From positions 14,143,511 to 14,207,510 of the forward strand of contig NC_080723.1 in assembly GCF_019097595.1 (NCBI RefSeq): a stretch of 64,000 nt of DNA, read 5' to 3'. Below, piece after piece: positions 1-57,620 of this stretch (positions are counted from its first letter, which is position 1; every line of letters begins with the position of its first letter). The position numbers were made by a program, and so were the translations under genes. The notes under the pieces were generated by a model. That model was not told the DNA's origin. It saw nothing but the letters and a program-made list of their open reading frames with translations, and made no database searches. Origin of the DNA: Hemibagrus wyckioides (taxonomy: Eukaryota; Chordata; Actinopteri; Siluriformes; Bagridae).

Positions 1-354
1 CATAACCCCATACCCTACACTCATAACCCCATACCCCACACTAATAACCCCATACACCACACTCATAACCTCATACCTTACACTTATAACCCCATATCCC
101 ACACTCATAACCACATACCCCACACTCATAACCACATACCCCACACTCATAACCCCATACCCCACACTCATAACCCCATACCCCACACGCATAACTACAT
201 ACCCCACACTCTTCGTAACCTCATACCCTACACTCATAACCCCATACCCCACACTCATAACCCCATACCCTACACTCATAACCCCATACCCCACGCTCAT
301 AACCCCATACCCCACACTCATAACCCCATACTTAACACTTATAACCCTATACCT
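1..354. repeat. 21-bp minisatellite, left part
   Basis: About 17 tandem units of a 21-bp motif (cataaccccataccccacact, with variants such as ccctacact, accacata and a cttcgtaacc expansion at 208-220). The array runs off the left edge of the window. It is interrupted at 355 by a SINE and resumes at about 599. Confidence 0.9.
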
Positions 355-598
355 GTGGGCAGTGGTGGCTCAAGTGGTTAAGGCTCTGGGTCGTTGACCG
401 GAAGATCAGGGGTTCAAGCCCCAGCACCGCCAAGTTGCCACTGTTAGGTCCTTGAGCAAGTCCCTTAACCCTCTCTGCTCCAGGGGCGCCGTATCATGGC
501 TGACCCTGTGCTCTGACCCCAACCTCCAAGGATGGGATATGCGAAGAAAGAATTTCACTGTGCTGTAATGTATATGTGACAAATAAAGGCTGTTTCAT
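355..598 (+). mobile_element. tRNA-derived SINE, copy 1
   Basis: Starts gtgggcagtggtggctcaag. It contains a box-B-like GGTTCAAGCCCC, the body 'gccactgttaggtccttgag' and 'gctctgaccccaacctccaa', and ends in tgtatatgtgacaaataaa. Related copies lie at 20984, 45816 and, inverted, at 7010 and 7538. It sits inside the 21-bp minisatellite. Confidence 0.8.
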
Positions 599-780
599 TT
601 CATAACCCCATACCCTACACTCATAACCCCATATCCCACACTCGTAATCCCATACACCACCCTTATAACCACATACCCCACACATATTACCCCATACACC
701 ACACTCATAACCCCATACCCCACACTCTTCGTAACCTCATACCTTACACTCATAACCTCATACCCCACATAATAACCCTT
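599..780. repeat. 21-bp minisatellite, right part
   Basis: About 8 further units of the motif seen at 1-354, including a second copy of the cttcgtaacctcatacc variant, decaying around 780. Confidence 0.88.
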
Positions 781-2143
781 TACTTTACATGAATCACCAC
801 TAATAAAGATTCATTTTATAACTACATATCTTACATGTATTTGTGCTATTAAGCTTTGCCGCCCCTTTAAATAGAAGCATGGAGTTAAATATACTTCTCA
901 CATCAATTAATACCCGATAATAATTAGTACAGTCCAGAATGCATTATAATCATGACTTGTGCATAACTGCATTAATAAAGAATTGTATACCTATTATAAA
1001 TATAAATATAACTAAATATAACTTAGTTTTTATGTACATGTGGATACAACCCCTTTTTGAACCATATTTGCATAATGTATCATAGACATCTGACTCATAT
1101 CCCACCCATATATGAACAATTTTCCTATCCCTGGTAGGATTTTTTGTGTTATTGTTAGTTTACATAAACAATGAGAGAATAACCCCTGATGTGATTGTGA
1201 AGCTCATGGTTCGAAGTGCATAGTACATTATTAGCATCTTGACTCATTTGGTGTTATTGGCACATGATATATGTCACCCCTTTTTTATCTTAGTTAAGGA
1301 GCAGCTGCTATTGGTCAACTCCAACTCTTAACCAAAGTGAGAACAGCTGAAGAGCCAGTCACAGGTGTGTGTGAAAGTGCCACAAGGCCAACACAGTCTC
1401 TGACAAGGAGCAATCACGTCGAGCCTGAATGCTACCGTCTGCCAAAATACCATTGTGCTGTAGTAATGACCTGCTGCCGGCAAGACGCAGCTAATTACCA
1501 CATGCTTTCTGCTCTCCAGCCAGACGGCTAGGCACAACAGAGCAAATTTACCATATCCACCATCTCCCATTGTGAATTTATCCACTGACATAAGCAGTAT
1601 GGCAGTATATATATATATATAAATGTCATATAACAAGAATGAGGTATTTTGCTATGTTTTGCGGTCTTTGCTGGGTTTTCTTCCTCGCTACTGCATCTTT
1701 GTAGTTTGTCTTGACCTTGAGACACAGTCCCTTCTCTGACATTTGTTTGGATATTTTGAAAGCTGAGAAGCTGAAAGACTGCTGACCTCCATGGGTGAAC
1801 AGATGACCAGGATCTGACTGACACACAGAGTTGTAGAGGACAGAGTGATTGGATTGCAGCTTGGGATAGTCTACAGTGTGGTCTTATCACAGGCATTGAA
1901 CAGTATCTTTCATTTTTTTTAAATGTATTCATCACAATCCTATTGAAAACAGATAAAAGTTATTATGGAGCTGTTAATGAGTTCATTATGGTGATAATGA
2001 GGAGCATTCAAGTGCTATTTCAGCGACTGAAATATGTTTTTACGTGATATTGGTTTGCATTGACGTTTCAGTTGCCTTCTGCTGTTTATCAGCTTCTTCA
2101 CCATTTCTTCAGTATTTTAGAAAAAAAGAACAATGAATTTTGT
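781..2143. other. non-coding sequence, nothing recognised
   Basis: AT-rich sequence with a short (AT)n at 1605-1620. I see no exon with supporting splice sites or family similarity. It probably belongs to an intron or the upstream region of b4galnt4. Confidence 0.5.
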
Positions 2144-2305
2144 TCCTTTCCTTTCCCTTCCCTTCCCTTCCCTTCCCTTCCCTTCCCTTCCCTTCCCTTC
2201 CCTTCCCTTCCCTTCCCTTCCTTTCCTTTCCTTTTTATTCCTTCCTTCCTTCCTTCCTTCCTTCCATTCCTTCCTTCCTTCCTTCCTTCCTTCCTTCCTT
2301 CCTTC
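2144..2305. repeat. (CCTTC)n then (CTTC)n microsatellite
   Basis: A pyrimidine-only array: about 90 bp of CCCTT pentamers (2144-2235) followed by about 68 bp of CTTC tetramers (2238-2305). Purine/pyrimidine strand asymmetry is complete over 160 bp. Confidence 0.95.
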
Positions 2306-3151
2306 AAGATGTTAGTCTCATATCAGCCACAGTAGACAACCAGAACTCAAAGTTTCTCTTGAATAGAAACATTGTACCATTACTTTTCTATTTTTCTTTA
2401 CATATTTTATTTTCCCATTAACATTTTGTTTTTGTTTGTTTTTCTCCATCTTTCTTCAACTCTTTATAACGAGCAGTTTGGCATGGCAGTTACCTGCAGC
2501 CATTACATACCATCAGGCAATCAAAGTGAATGTGGTCTATATTGCACCAATCTCCTGGGGACTGATTACTGCGGGGTAAAAAGGTCATGTGCAGACTGGA
2601 GATGATCTTTATCTGGCATCTGTAATATACAGTCCTATCTGCAGCACCACATCCTCTCCAGCACACATTCTGATGGAACATTTATGATGGGGACTGCTCG
2701 TTAAAATGCATTTGAGGTTTCACCACCGGGGAATAAAGGTGCATTAGATGCCCACAGCAATTTTTTGAGAACCTCGTGTCACACGTCATCCTGAAGGGTG
2801 GTGCCATATTTATGTCACCTGGCAACCTGTTTTTAGAGCTGGTGATGGGATGTGGGAAGTGATGCATGAGGCAGGTGGCTGAGGTCCATGAACTGTGGAG
2901 GATCTCTAATGCTGCTGAGATTCTGATAATCTACTGGCCTGAACAGTGATCGACCTTGAGTGAGTGATGGCAAGGTCATCTGGGCATATTGTTAGCATTT
3001 TGAAATCAAAGCTAGGTTGATAGAAGAAGCCGCTGTAGACTTTGGGACTGAAAAGGTGTGATCTTTTCTTTTCTGTGTCTGAAGGTCTTTTTTAAGAGAC
3101 CTGTCATTCTAGTAGACATGTGTTTGCAAGGTGTTTTTATGCATCATCATC

Positions 3152-3152
3152 A

Positions 3153-3201
<49 letters not shown>

Positions 3202-3215
3202 ACACATACACACAG
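3152..3215. repeat. (CA)n microsatellite
   Basis: About 64 bp of CA dinucleotides with two CATA interruptions. Confidence 0.95.
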
Positions 3216-3400
3216 ACAGACGTGCTACATTTGGAGCTCTATTAGGTTAAATATAGAGCCTGTATCTGCCGAGAGAGTGTACATGCATTAGTGAAGCTCA
3301 GTTTCTTGAGAAACAAAACTGAACAAACTTTCTGAGAGCATCACTCAACCAGCAGTGCACACCAGGGACTAGGAAAACACATTTAAAGACCATTATTAAA

Positions 3401-3487
3401 CTTCCTTCCTTCCTTCCTTCCTTCCTTCCTTCCTTTCTTCCTCCCTTCTTTGTTTGTTTGTTCCTTCCTTCCTTCCTTCCTTCCTTC
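3401..3487. repeat. (CTTC)n microsatellite with TTTG interruption
   Basis: CTTC tetramers at both ends with a tttgtttgtttg segment between them. Confidence 0.95.
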
Positions 3488-4547
3488 GAAATAGACAGTA
3501 GCACTAGCCTGTAGGATGCAGTGATTGGCTGAAAGAGTTGTGTATAATTTCCTTAAATTATATACCCACTTCCAAAATGGACTCACAGTTCTAAATGAAT
3601 GTCTAGAGCTAAGTTTCTGCCACTAGAATTTAATCGCTCAACAACAGTAAGCACTTTGCTCTGGTCAGGATTGTGGTGGATCTGGAGCTTTTCCCAGGAA
3701 CTCAGGGTGTGGTGTACATGGGATAAGCTCCAGGTCTACCACAAACCTGAGCGGAGTAAAGTGCCTACTGTTAATGAATGAATGAATCCTTGTGCACTCA
3801 GGATGACACACTATCTTGTAACTCACAGGGCCACTAGGATTTGATAAAACATAGACACGTTTGCATTACAAGACACATTGCAAACAGTCTTAGCCTCAGA
3901 CGGCATGCTCACAAACCGTTGGCTGAGCGCCTGATGCAGACGGCGCACAAAATCGGAAACATTTCAGGGGTTTTGAAGTCATCATCTGATTGGTTGGATT
4001 CTACAGGATTTCCGTGTGTGTTCATGTATTTTAACTTCAACCTGGAAACAAAGCTGTTGTGATGCTCTGTTTCTCTCATGGAAGAAGGAAGTTGTCATGG
4101 TTACAACTTTGTCTATGAGAAGTGCTTATGAGGATCAAATAAACGCTGGATTTTCATGAAGTTCATGGTATAGACTAATTAATTCGCTTGGCTTTATTAA
4201 ATGAATGATCTGTGGTTGCACGTTGGTCTGTTTGTCCAGGACTTCACATTTTCATGCCCTTAAACATGACACTGAACAAAACAAACTGTGATTGGTTGCT
4301 TTACAGTCAGTCAGTCAGTCAGACAGACATCCTCTTGGGTGGTCCTTGGCCAACAAAATCTGCTATAGAGTCCAGATTTCAGAATACATCTTTTTATGTA
4401 TAGATTTATGTCCGTGTTCTTGTTTCCTCAACAGGGATGCTAATTTTCAGGATAGCTTTGCTTTCACATGAAATGCTGCCTTTCTTTCAACTTCTGAAGC
4501 TCTTATATAACAGAGAAAAACAGCAGAACTCTCCAAATTTATTCTAC

Positions 4548-4550
<3 letters not shown>

Positions 4551-4607
<57 letters not shown>
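4551..4607. repeat. (AT)n microsatellite
   Basis: Pure AT dinucleotides over about 57 bp. Confidence 0.95.
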
Positions 4608-4611
<4 letters not shown>

Positions 4612-7009
4612 TTCCTTTATTAAATATATATTCTGCTTTGTAGGCCATTGTGTGTTACTGCATTGTATTGAAGACACACACACACACACACGCAATCACA
4701 CTATGGGCATACTTAGCGAGTGTGTGGTGGGTGGAATGCCTTTGGTCTCTTAGAGTCATTAGCAGCTGGCATGTGTTCAGAGCTTTTAGCTTTACATAGC
4801 AGCTGAGCGAGCACCCGCACCCGCACACACACGCGCGCACACACACACAGAGCCATGTTAACCAGACAGACAGACTAATACAGCCATAACTCTAATTCTA
4901 AAGACTAAGGCAGATGGATAAGAAGCATGCTGTGTGTGTGTGTGTGTGTCTGAGAGAAACAGAGAGAGAGAGTCAGGTTACAGTAAGTTTGTTGCCTCAC
5001 CCATTGCTCTGTGGAGATACGTGGGGAATTTGTTGCAGAGAGGTGAAACATTCACAGACGTACAGAATCACTGCAAAAGCCTTGGGCTATAAAACCACGG
5101 ATGTAAAACTAGCCGTACGTCATATATATGATAAGCCATATAAAATATATGATTAATCTATTATTTATTATTTCTCATTTATAGTTTTGTAGTGCTTGCT
5201 GTTTTTCAGTTCAGTTCAATTTTACTTGCGAAGGATTTTTAACAATTGTCGCCAAGCAGCTTCTTTTAGATTCCTAGAGGCTCTGGTGACAACAATAACT
5301 AATTTAGACAACATGAGGAAGAAACCAGGCTTAAAAAAGGAAGTCATCCACTTCTCACTGTCACTGGATAAAGGCATTATAAATCATTCACATGTACAGG
5401 TGCAGAAGAGTAAAAAGACACACAGTACTGAGCACAGGACAGGTTCATGATTACAGCAGCAGTTATTAGGAAGTACAAATTTTCATTGTCAAGGTCAGAT
5501 TAGCTACTGAAGCAATGGACATAAACTGTTTCAGAAAGGGCATCCAGGATAGCAGACATGTGTGCAGATGCTTCAAAAAGAAGAAGTATGAGGTCCGATA
5601 TGATGATCAGCTTAACATCTGTGACAATAACTCTAATGTTGCTGCTACATACAGAAGTTTCCATACTGCACAACAATATTCTCACTTTAAGTTTAATTTC
5701 TTAATATATGCATCCATCTATTTCTTCTATCTTTCTTCTTCTTCCTCTTATTTTGGTTTGGCTATTTTCACAGTTTAAACAGTTTATATTCATTCACAGA
5801 TATTTTATACAGATCTTTACTGAAAGCTTTTTGCACTAACGGACTTATTCCATTTATCATCGTTACAACAATTGTTATTTTATTTTATTTTATTTTGTAT
5901 TTGCACTGATCTTTTTTAACTACTCCGCATGCCTTAAATTGTCCCCTTGGGATAAATATTGAATTGAATTGGATAACAGAGAAAGAGAACAGATTATTAG
6001 GTACACTACAGTAGTTTAGCGTACAATGTGAGCAGGTCTTTAGCTCAGACAACATAACTCAAAACAAGAGCCAGAACGTAGCACAAGCTTGAGGACACTC
6101 TGGGAAATAGCTGTCCTGCTACTTACCACTATTTTTTGCTGTTAATTCTTATGCATAACATTTTTCATTCTGGCTCATCTCAGCTCAGACTGTAGCTGCT
6201 GTAATAATAAAGATCAATAAAGTATCCATAGATATCTTCTTCCTTGATGAATGTAGAAAATAGCAGAAAATAAAAAGAGTTTTTTGAGTGTATTTATAGA
6301 CATATGTCTGGTAATCTCTGGCCTATTTTAAACTATGTGATAAAATTCAGAAGTAAAAACAGCAGTTGGTGGGTGCTGTGAATGAGTTACTGGATAGGGC
6401 TTAGTTCTGCCTCCTCCTGGATTATGGCAAGATAACTTTCCCTGACACAGAAACCAGGGCTAGCAACAGGACCAGGAGAGACAGAAATAGAGCAGCAGGT
6501 CGCTACATATGAACACAAGGTTTAATTGAGTTTAATTGAGAGGCCTCCGTCTGCCGCTATGGACAGTGAAAAGGCTTGTGGACGAACTGTCTCTAATCTT
6601 CTTTTATTGATCTCATTTGGGGAACGCAGCAGTGGGAGAGAGGAATCAATGCCAAGTTAACAGCAAAGAATAAACAGTAACTTACTGATGGCCTTCCCCT
6701 GTCTGAGACAATCATGTCTTGAGGCAGGGGGGTGAAAATGAGCCATCATGGAGCTAAAGACATGGCCAAGGTTATTGGAATTGGCTTAATCGACATTGGA
6801 AAGACATTAAAGCCATCCATATTCATGCCACCTAACACTGTTCAACTCTGGCATGTCACAAGGATGAGGATTTTCTGCTTTGTGCCAGTGTTTTGTTTTG
6901 TTTTGTTTAGTTGTTGTTCTTTGGATCTAGAAATGTATATATATATATATATTTCTAGATATACAGGTGAATTTGATAACATTGATTATCTTAAATAAGT
7001 AGCCTTTAC

Positions 7010-7202
7010 TTCTCACATGTACATTACTGCACAATGAAATTCTTTCTTAACATATCCCATTCTTGGAGGGTTGGGGTCAGAGCACAGGGTCAGCCATGAT
7101 ACAGCATTCCGGAAACAGTGTTAGCTTGGGCGATGCTGGGGCTTGAAACCCAATGTTCTGATCACCAATCCAGAGCCTTAACCACTTGAGCTACCACCAC
7201 AT
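7010..7202 (-). mobile_element. tRNA-derived SINE, inverted copy
   Basis: The reverse complement matches the SINE at 355-598: 'ttctttcttaacatatccca', 'ggggtcagagcacagggtca', 'ggggcttgaaaccc' (box B) and 'agccttaaccacttgagcta'. It is decayed and lies beside a Tc1 relic. Confidence 0.7.
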
Positions 7203-7767
7203 TTGTTACAATGGGATGGGAATATTAGACAAGTGAACAGTCAGTTTTCAAAGTTGATGTGTTACAAGAAGGAAAAATGGGCAAGTGACTTTAACATGGC
7301 TCATATTGTGAGTGGGTTAGAGCATCTCCAAAATGGCTGGTCTTGTGGGGTGTTCCTGATATGTGGTGGTTAGTACCTACCAAACATGGTCCTCTTTCAG
7401 CAGAATAATGCTAAAGTTGACTTGGCCTCCAAATTCTCTAGACTTCAAACTGACTGAATATGTGGAATGTGCCGGCCAAACGACTCTGATCCATGAAGGC
7501 CCCAACTTGCAACTTGCAGCACTATAGACGTAGAAGCTTTTATTTTTCAGATATACATTACAGCACAGTGAAATTCTTTCTTCGCATATCCCAACTATGG
7601 GGTTAGAGCACAGAGTTCAGCCATGATACAGCACCCATGGAGTAGCAATGGCAGCACCCCAAACAACACCCCCAGAGCCTTAATGCCACCACTGTCCCTA
7701 TGGGCAACATAAGGAGGACATACACAATATTAAGCATGTGGTTTTAATGTTATGGCTGATCACACAC
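7203..7767 (+). mobile_element. Tc1-family relic with a nested SINE
   Basis: Internally deleted copy of the abundant Tc1 family. It starts at 'caagtgaacagtcagttttc', includes 'ttgtggggtgttcc' and 'ctctttcagcagaataatgc' (transposase QQDN region), and ends 'gtggttttaatgttatggct'. It is split by an inverted SINE at 7538-7697. There is no open reading frame. Confidence 0.65.
7538..7697 (-). mobile_element. tRNA-derived SINE fragment inserted in Tc1 relic
   Basis: Inverted, 5'-truncated-looking copy ('cagcacagtgaaattctttc', 'ccatgatacagcaccc', 'agagccttaatgccaccact'). Tc1-family sequence lies on both sides, so the SINE landed after the Tc1 copy. Confidence 0.65.
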
Positions 7768-7804
7768 TGCCATAACATTAAAACTACCTGCTTAATATTG
7801 TGTG
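7722..7804. repeat. palindrome of two inverted Tc1-family ends
   Basis: Left arm 'acacaatattaagca..ggttttaatgttatggc' and right arm 'gccataacattaaaac..tgcttaatattgtgt' are reverse complements with few mismatches, separated by about 11 bp (tgatcacacac). A similar arrangement occurs at 48897-48989. Confidence 0.8.
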
Positions 7805-7808
7805 TAAA

Positions 7809-7809
7809 T

Positions 7810-7889
<80 letters not shown>
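7809..7889. repeat. (GT)n(AT)n compound microsatellite
   Basis: A GT run followed directly by about 64 bp of AT dinucleotides, adjoining the palindrome at 7722-7804. Confidence 0.93.
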
Positions 7890-7892
<3 letters not shown>

Positions 7893-8326
7893 GAGATGTG
7901 TGTGTGCATGCGTGTACCCTGCAGCATGCCGGCCCTCACAGGCTGTTGACTGTAGTCTTGTATTATTAATGTATAAGCTGTTCTCTGAGGATTTGAGCAC
8001 TGCAGGTCTTCCTGCAGCAGGTTTGCAGGTGAGCTGTCCCAGTAGAGAGATGAGTAGAGAACTAACATTATAGCCTCCTCTGTATTCCTTCTCCTCAGGT
8101 TATCCCTGCTCTCTGTACTCATCTCTCTCATGCTTATATTACTCTTCTAAGTTTAATCCCATGTGAACTCAGAAGTTTTTTACATGTTTTTACTTTTTTG
8201 TTGTTTTCCTTTCTGTTAGTCATTAAATTTCTGGGCTTTTTTTTAAGCTGTCAGTAGTTGCACTGTCCACTGTAATGATATCTTTATCTCTTTCTCCCTC
8301 TCTTTTATTATTTTCTGCCCTCACAG

Positions 8327-54969
<46,643 letters not shown>

Positions 54970-56401
54970 GCCTCAGCTCATATATTTATATCGAATGAAG
55001 GAAAGAGACTTCATTTATACACATGGGCTGTCCTGAGCAGTCACATGACCTCTGACTCTTATGAACCGTACAGGAGGGATACACACGGACACGGCCTGGC
55101 TACCCTCGGTGTACACACTCCAGTCCAACCCAAGATCACTCACTCACTGGACTCTTCTTTGTGCGTTATCTCTGTGTGTGTGTGTGTGTGTGTGTGTGGG
55201 AGAGAGAGAGTTTATTTGTTAGGAGAGCATTTTTATACTTGAAGTAACAGTGCTTGGAAATTTTTACTAAAATTGACATTAAGTCTGCAGCTAAACTGAG
55301 CTGCAACGAGAAAGCGGTCTGCCCAGTGGCTAGTGCAAGAACACCGTAATGATATCGAGTTAGATTTCAGGAGAAAATTTTAGACGAGTGGCTTGACGTG
55401 TGCCTCATCATGCTGTTAGATATGAAGGTAATTGTTTAGAAGCTTAGCACTGTGGGTAGATATGTCCTCTATGGGTATAAGAGGTTTTTTTTTTAACGCT
55501 ACAGCACTGATTCCTGTTGAAGTGCAGGCTAATATTTATGTATTCCTTGACCTTGATCTGTATACATGTCCTAATTTCTGCCAGCAGCAGATCACTCTGA
55601 AATGCTGATAGAAATGAATGAGTGTATATGTAGTGGACAATATGGTGCTGCTGAAAAGTTAAAGGTTAGACAAATCACCTCTGTGTTCATGTTTGAGGAG
55701 GAGAGGTGGGGGAGTGTGTCAGCCTGGTGATCACACTCATGTTCTGAAATCACATCAATACATCAGGATCAATCAGTTATTCTTTAGCGTGCATGGAAAT
55801 ATATCCTGCAGAAAAACCCCACACTGGTCATTATGGTCAAAACTCAAAACACAGCTGCAGACGAAACATCTGCTTAAAGACATTAACTGAAACAAATGCA
55901 ATAGTTTTAATAAGTACAATATGCTGTGAATTGTGAGAGTTGGAAGCCAATCCATATTGTTGCGTTACAGTGGAATGGATTTTCATCCTACATAACCCCT
56001 ACACTATGCCATCTACTGTAAAATGATAGAGAGAAAAAAATGACTGTTCTGAGATCTGTTGTTTAAAGGAGGGATCAGTTCAGCTGAAGTCAGATCACTG
56101 GTGCAGTTTTACTGCAGAACAGTGACAAAAATCATTAATGCCGTCAGTATCATCCAGCCAATCGGGATAAGGAGGCAGAAAGTTTCCACACCTACTCTAG
56201 TATTCTGTTTTTGTTAAAGCCTTGGCAGCACATGGATGTATGACTAGAATAGGATGCACACACTGACACACTCTTTCACCCTTATGGTCCGGTTGGTCAG
56301 TTTTGGGGATGTGGAAGGAAATCTGAGTATCTACAAGACACTGAGACAAACACACAGTAAAGTAACCTGAGCTCAGGACTGAACTTGTGGATGTTGGCAG
56401 G

Positions 56402-56437
<36 letters not shown>

Positions 56438-57620
56438 ACATTTACTGCATTTGGCAGACATTTTTATCCAGACTGATTTGTAATCTCTATTAAAAAACAC
56501 ATCCTGTTAGTTCACTAGATCAGGGACTAACAGTACCATCAATCTGATCAGTCCAGTATGGAGGGAAAAAAAACAAGGAAACTTCTCTAATCAGCCACTA
56601 GAGAGCGCCAGATACATTTCAGCTTCACTTTATACCCACTGTCATCTTGTCCACCACATATACAGTCATTGATAATAATGCACTAGTGTTGTAGTTGGCT
56701 AAACAGGTTTCCTTCTGTTTAATACACTGAATAGGTTAGAAATCCTGCTGACCTTTGTCTCTCATTCGAACCGGACCTCAGAGATTGAAAGTGATGTAAA
56801 ATCTGATTTCAGGTTTTGTTTTTTATTTTTTTTGGTCTGTGTGCATTTGTTTCTGTTTGTCCCGAAAAGTCACCATAGACATCTAGTTCTCAGGTGCGAA
56901 ATGCACTCAAGAGAAAGCACTTGTGTAGATATAGATGGTTTTACAGTGTAGTCTATAGACTTTCCAGTGGGCAAATTCTGCCGTCTGCTTGGCTGATGGT
57001 ATCAAGCTGGATTTAATGTGTTTTAATGGGATTTGAGCTGATATATAATGAGCAGGAATTCTCTAAGCTGTCCTAATGTTTAAAGGAAGAGGAAGAGCGT
57101 TTGTCTGAGAGTTTCATAAGAAGAAAAAAATCACTGGAATTGTCTGGCAGCTGTATGCAAAAATGACACTGATGCAGTAACCCCAGGGGGTTTTATGAGC
57201 TTTGTTTCTAAAGCAAGCAGTATTTACACTGACAGGAATGACCCAGGTGAGAAAGATATGTAGAATCTTCCGCTCTGTGTCATTCCATACAATACAGTTC
57301 CATTACAGCTAACTCTGTTGACATGCTGGTGTTATACAAACTGGTCCACTGTTTGTTGGCAAAAGGATGCCTCGTGTGTCTACGGCTGTTTAAAATTCAC
57401 CGACACATTCTTTGTGCCCTACCTTAACGTACCAATCCTGCAGACTCGACCTGTTTTAGAAATCGAGACCGAATCATTTTGAATTCAAACAGGGATCTAT
57501 ATTTCAAAGTAATTTCTGTGAAATTGTTGTGTAGATAAATTTAAGAATGTATTGTATTATTTTCGTTTTCAGCCTTTTGGTTATTTTTTTGGAAAGAATA
57601 AAGTTTTATGCTGAACTATC
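54970..57620 (+). other. b4galnt4: probable b4galnt4 3' UTR
   Basis: No coding potential follows the stop for 2.6 kb. It contains a (TG)n run near 55172-55197 and a (CA)n run at 56405-56433. A decayed dispersed repeat lies around 56290-56480; its 3' part resembles a common fish repeat (ATTTGGCAGACATTTTTATC). The extent is inferred only from the first good AATAAA downstream; an earlier variant signal is possible. Confidence 0.5.
57597..57602 (+). terminator. b4galnt4: candidate polyadenylation signal of b4galnt4
   Basis: AATAAA in ggaaagAATAAAgttttatg, the first canonical hexamer I noticed after the stop, followed by T-rich sequence (tttatgctg, tttcttgattttg). No transcript evidence is available. 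Confidence 0.5.

Larger units (their letters stand above)
2306..6997. other. non-coding sequence upstream of first visible exon
   Basis: No exon recognised. It contains (CA)n at 3152-3215, (CTTC)n at 3401-3487, (AT)n at 4551-4607 and CA/TG runs at 4673-4692 and 4928-4949. There is a 'tggtggatctggag' dispersed-repeat piece at 3661-3780 that is related to 45340-45430. Decayed LINE-like repeat pieces lie at about 5205-5480 and 5845-5972 (ending 'gtccccttgggataaatatt'). Confidence 0.5.

Noticed and set aside
355..450. Functional tRNA gene
   Set aside because: A and B box similarity belongs to the SINE head; it lacks a foldable cloverleaf and occurs in many dispersed copies.
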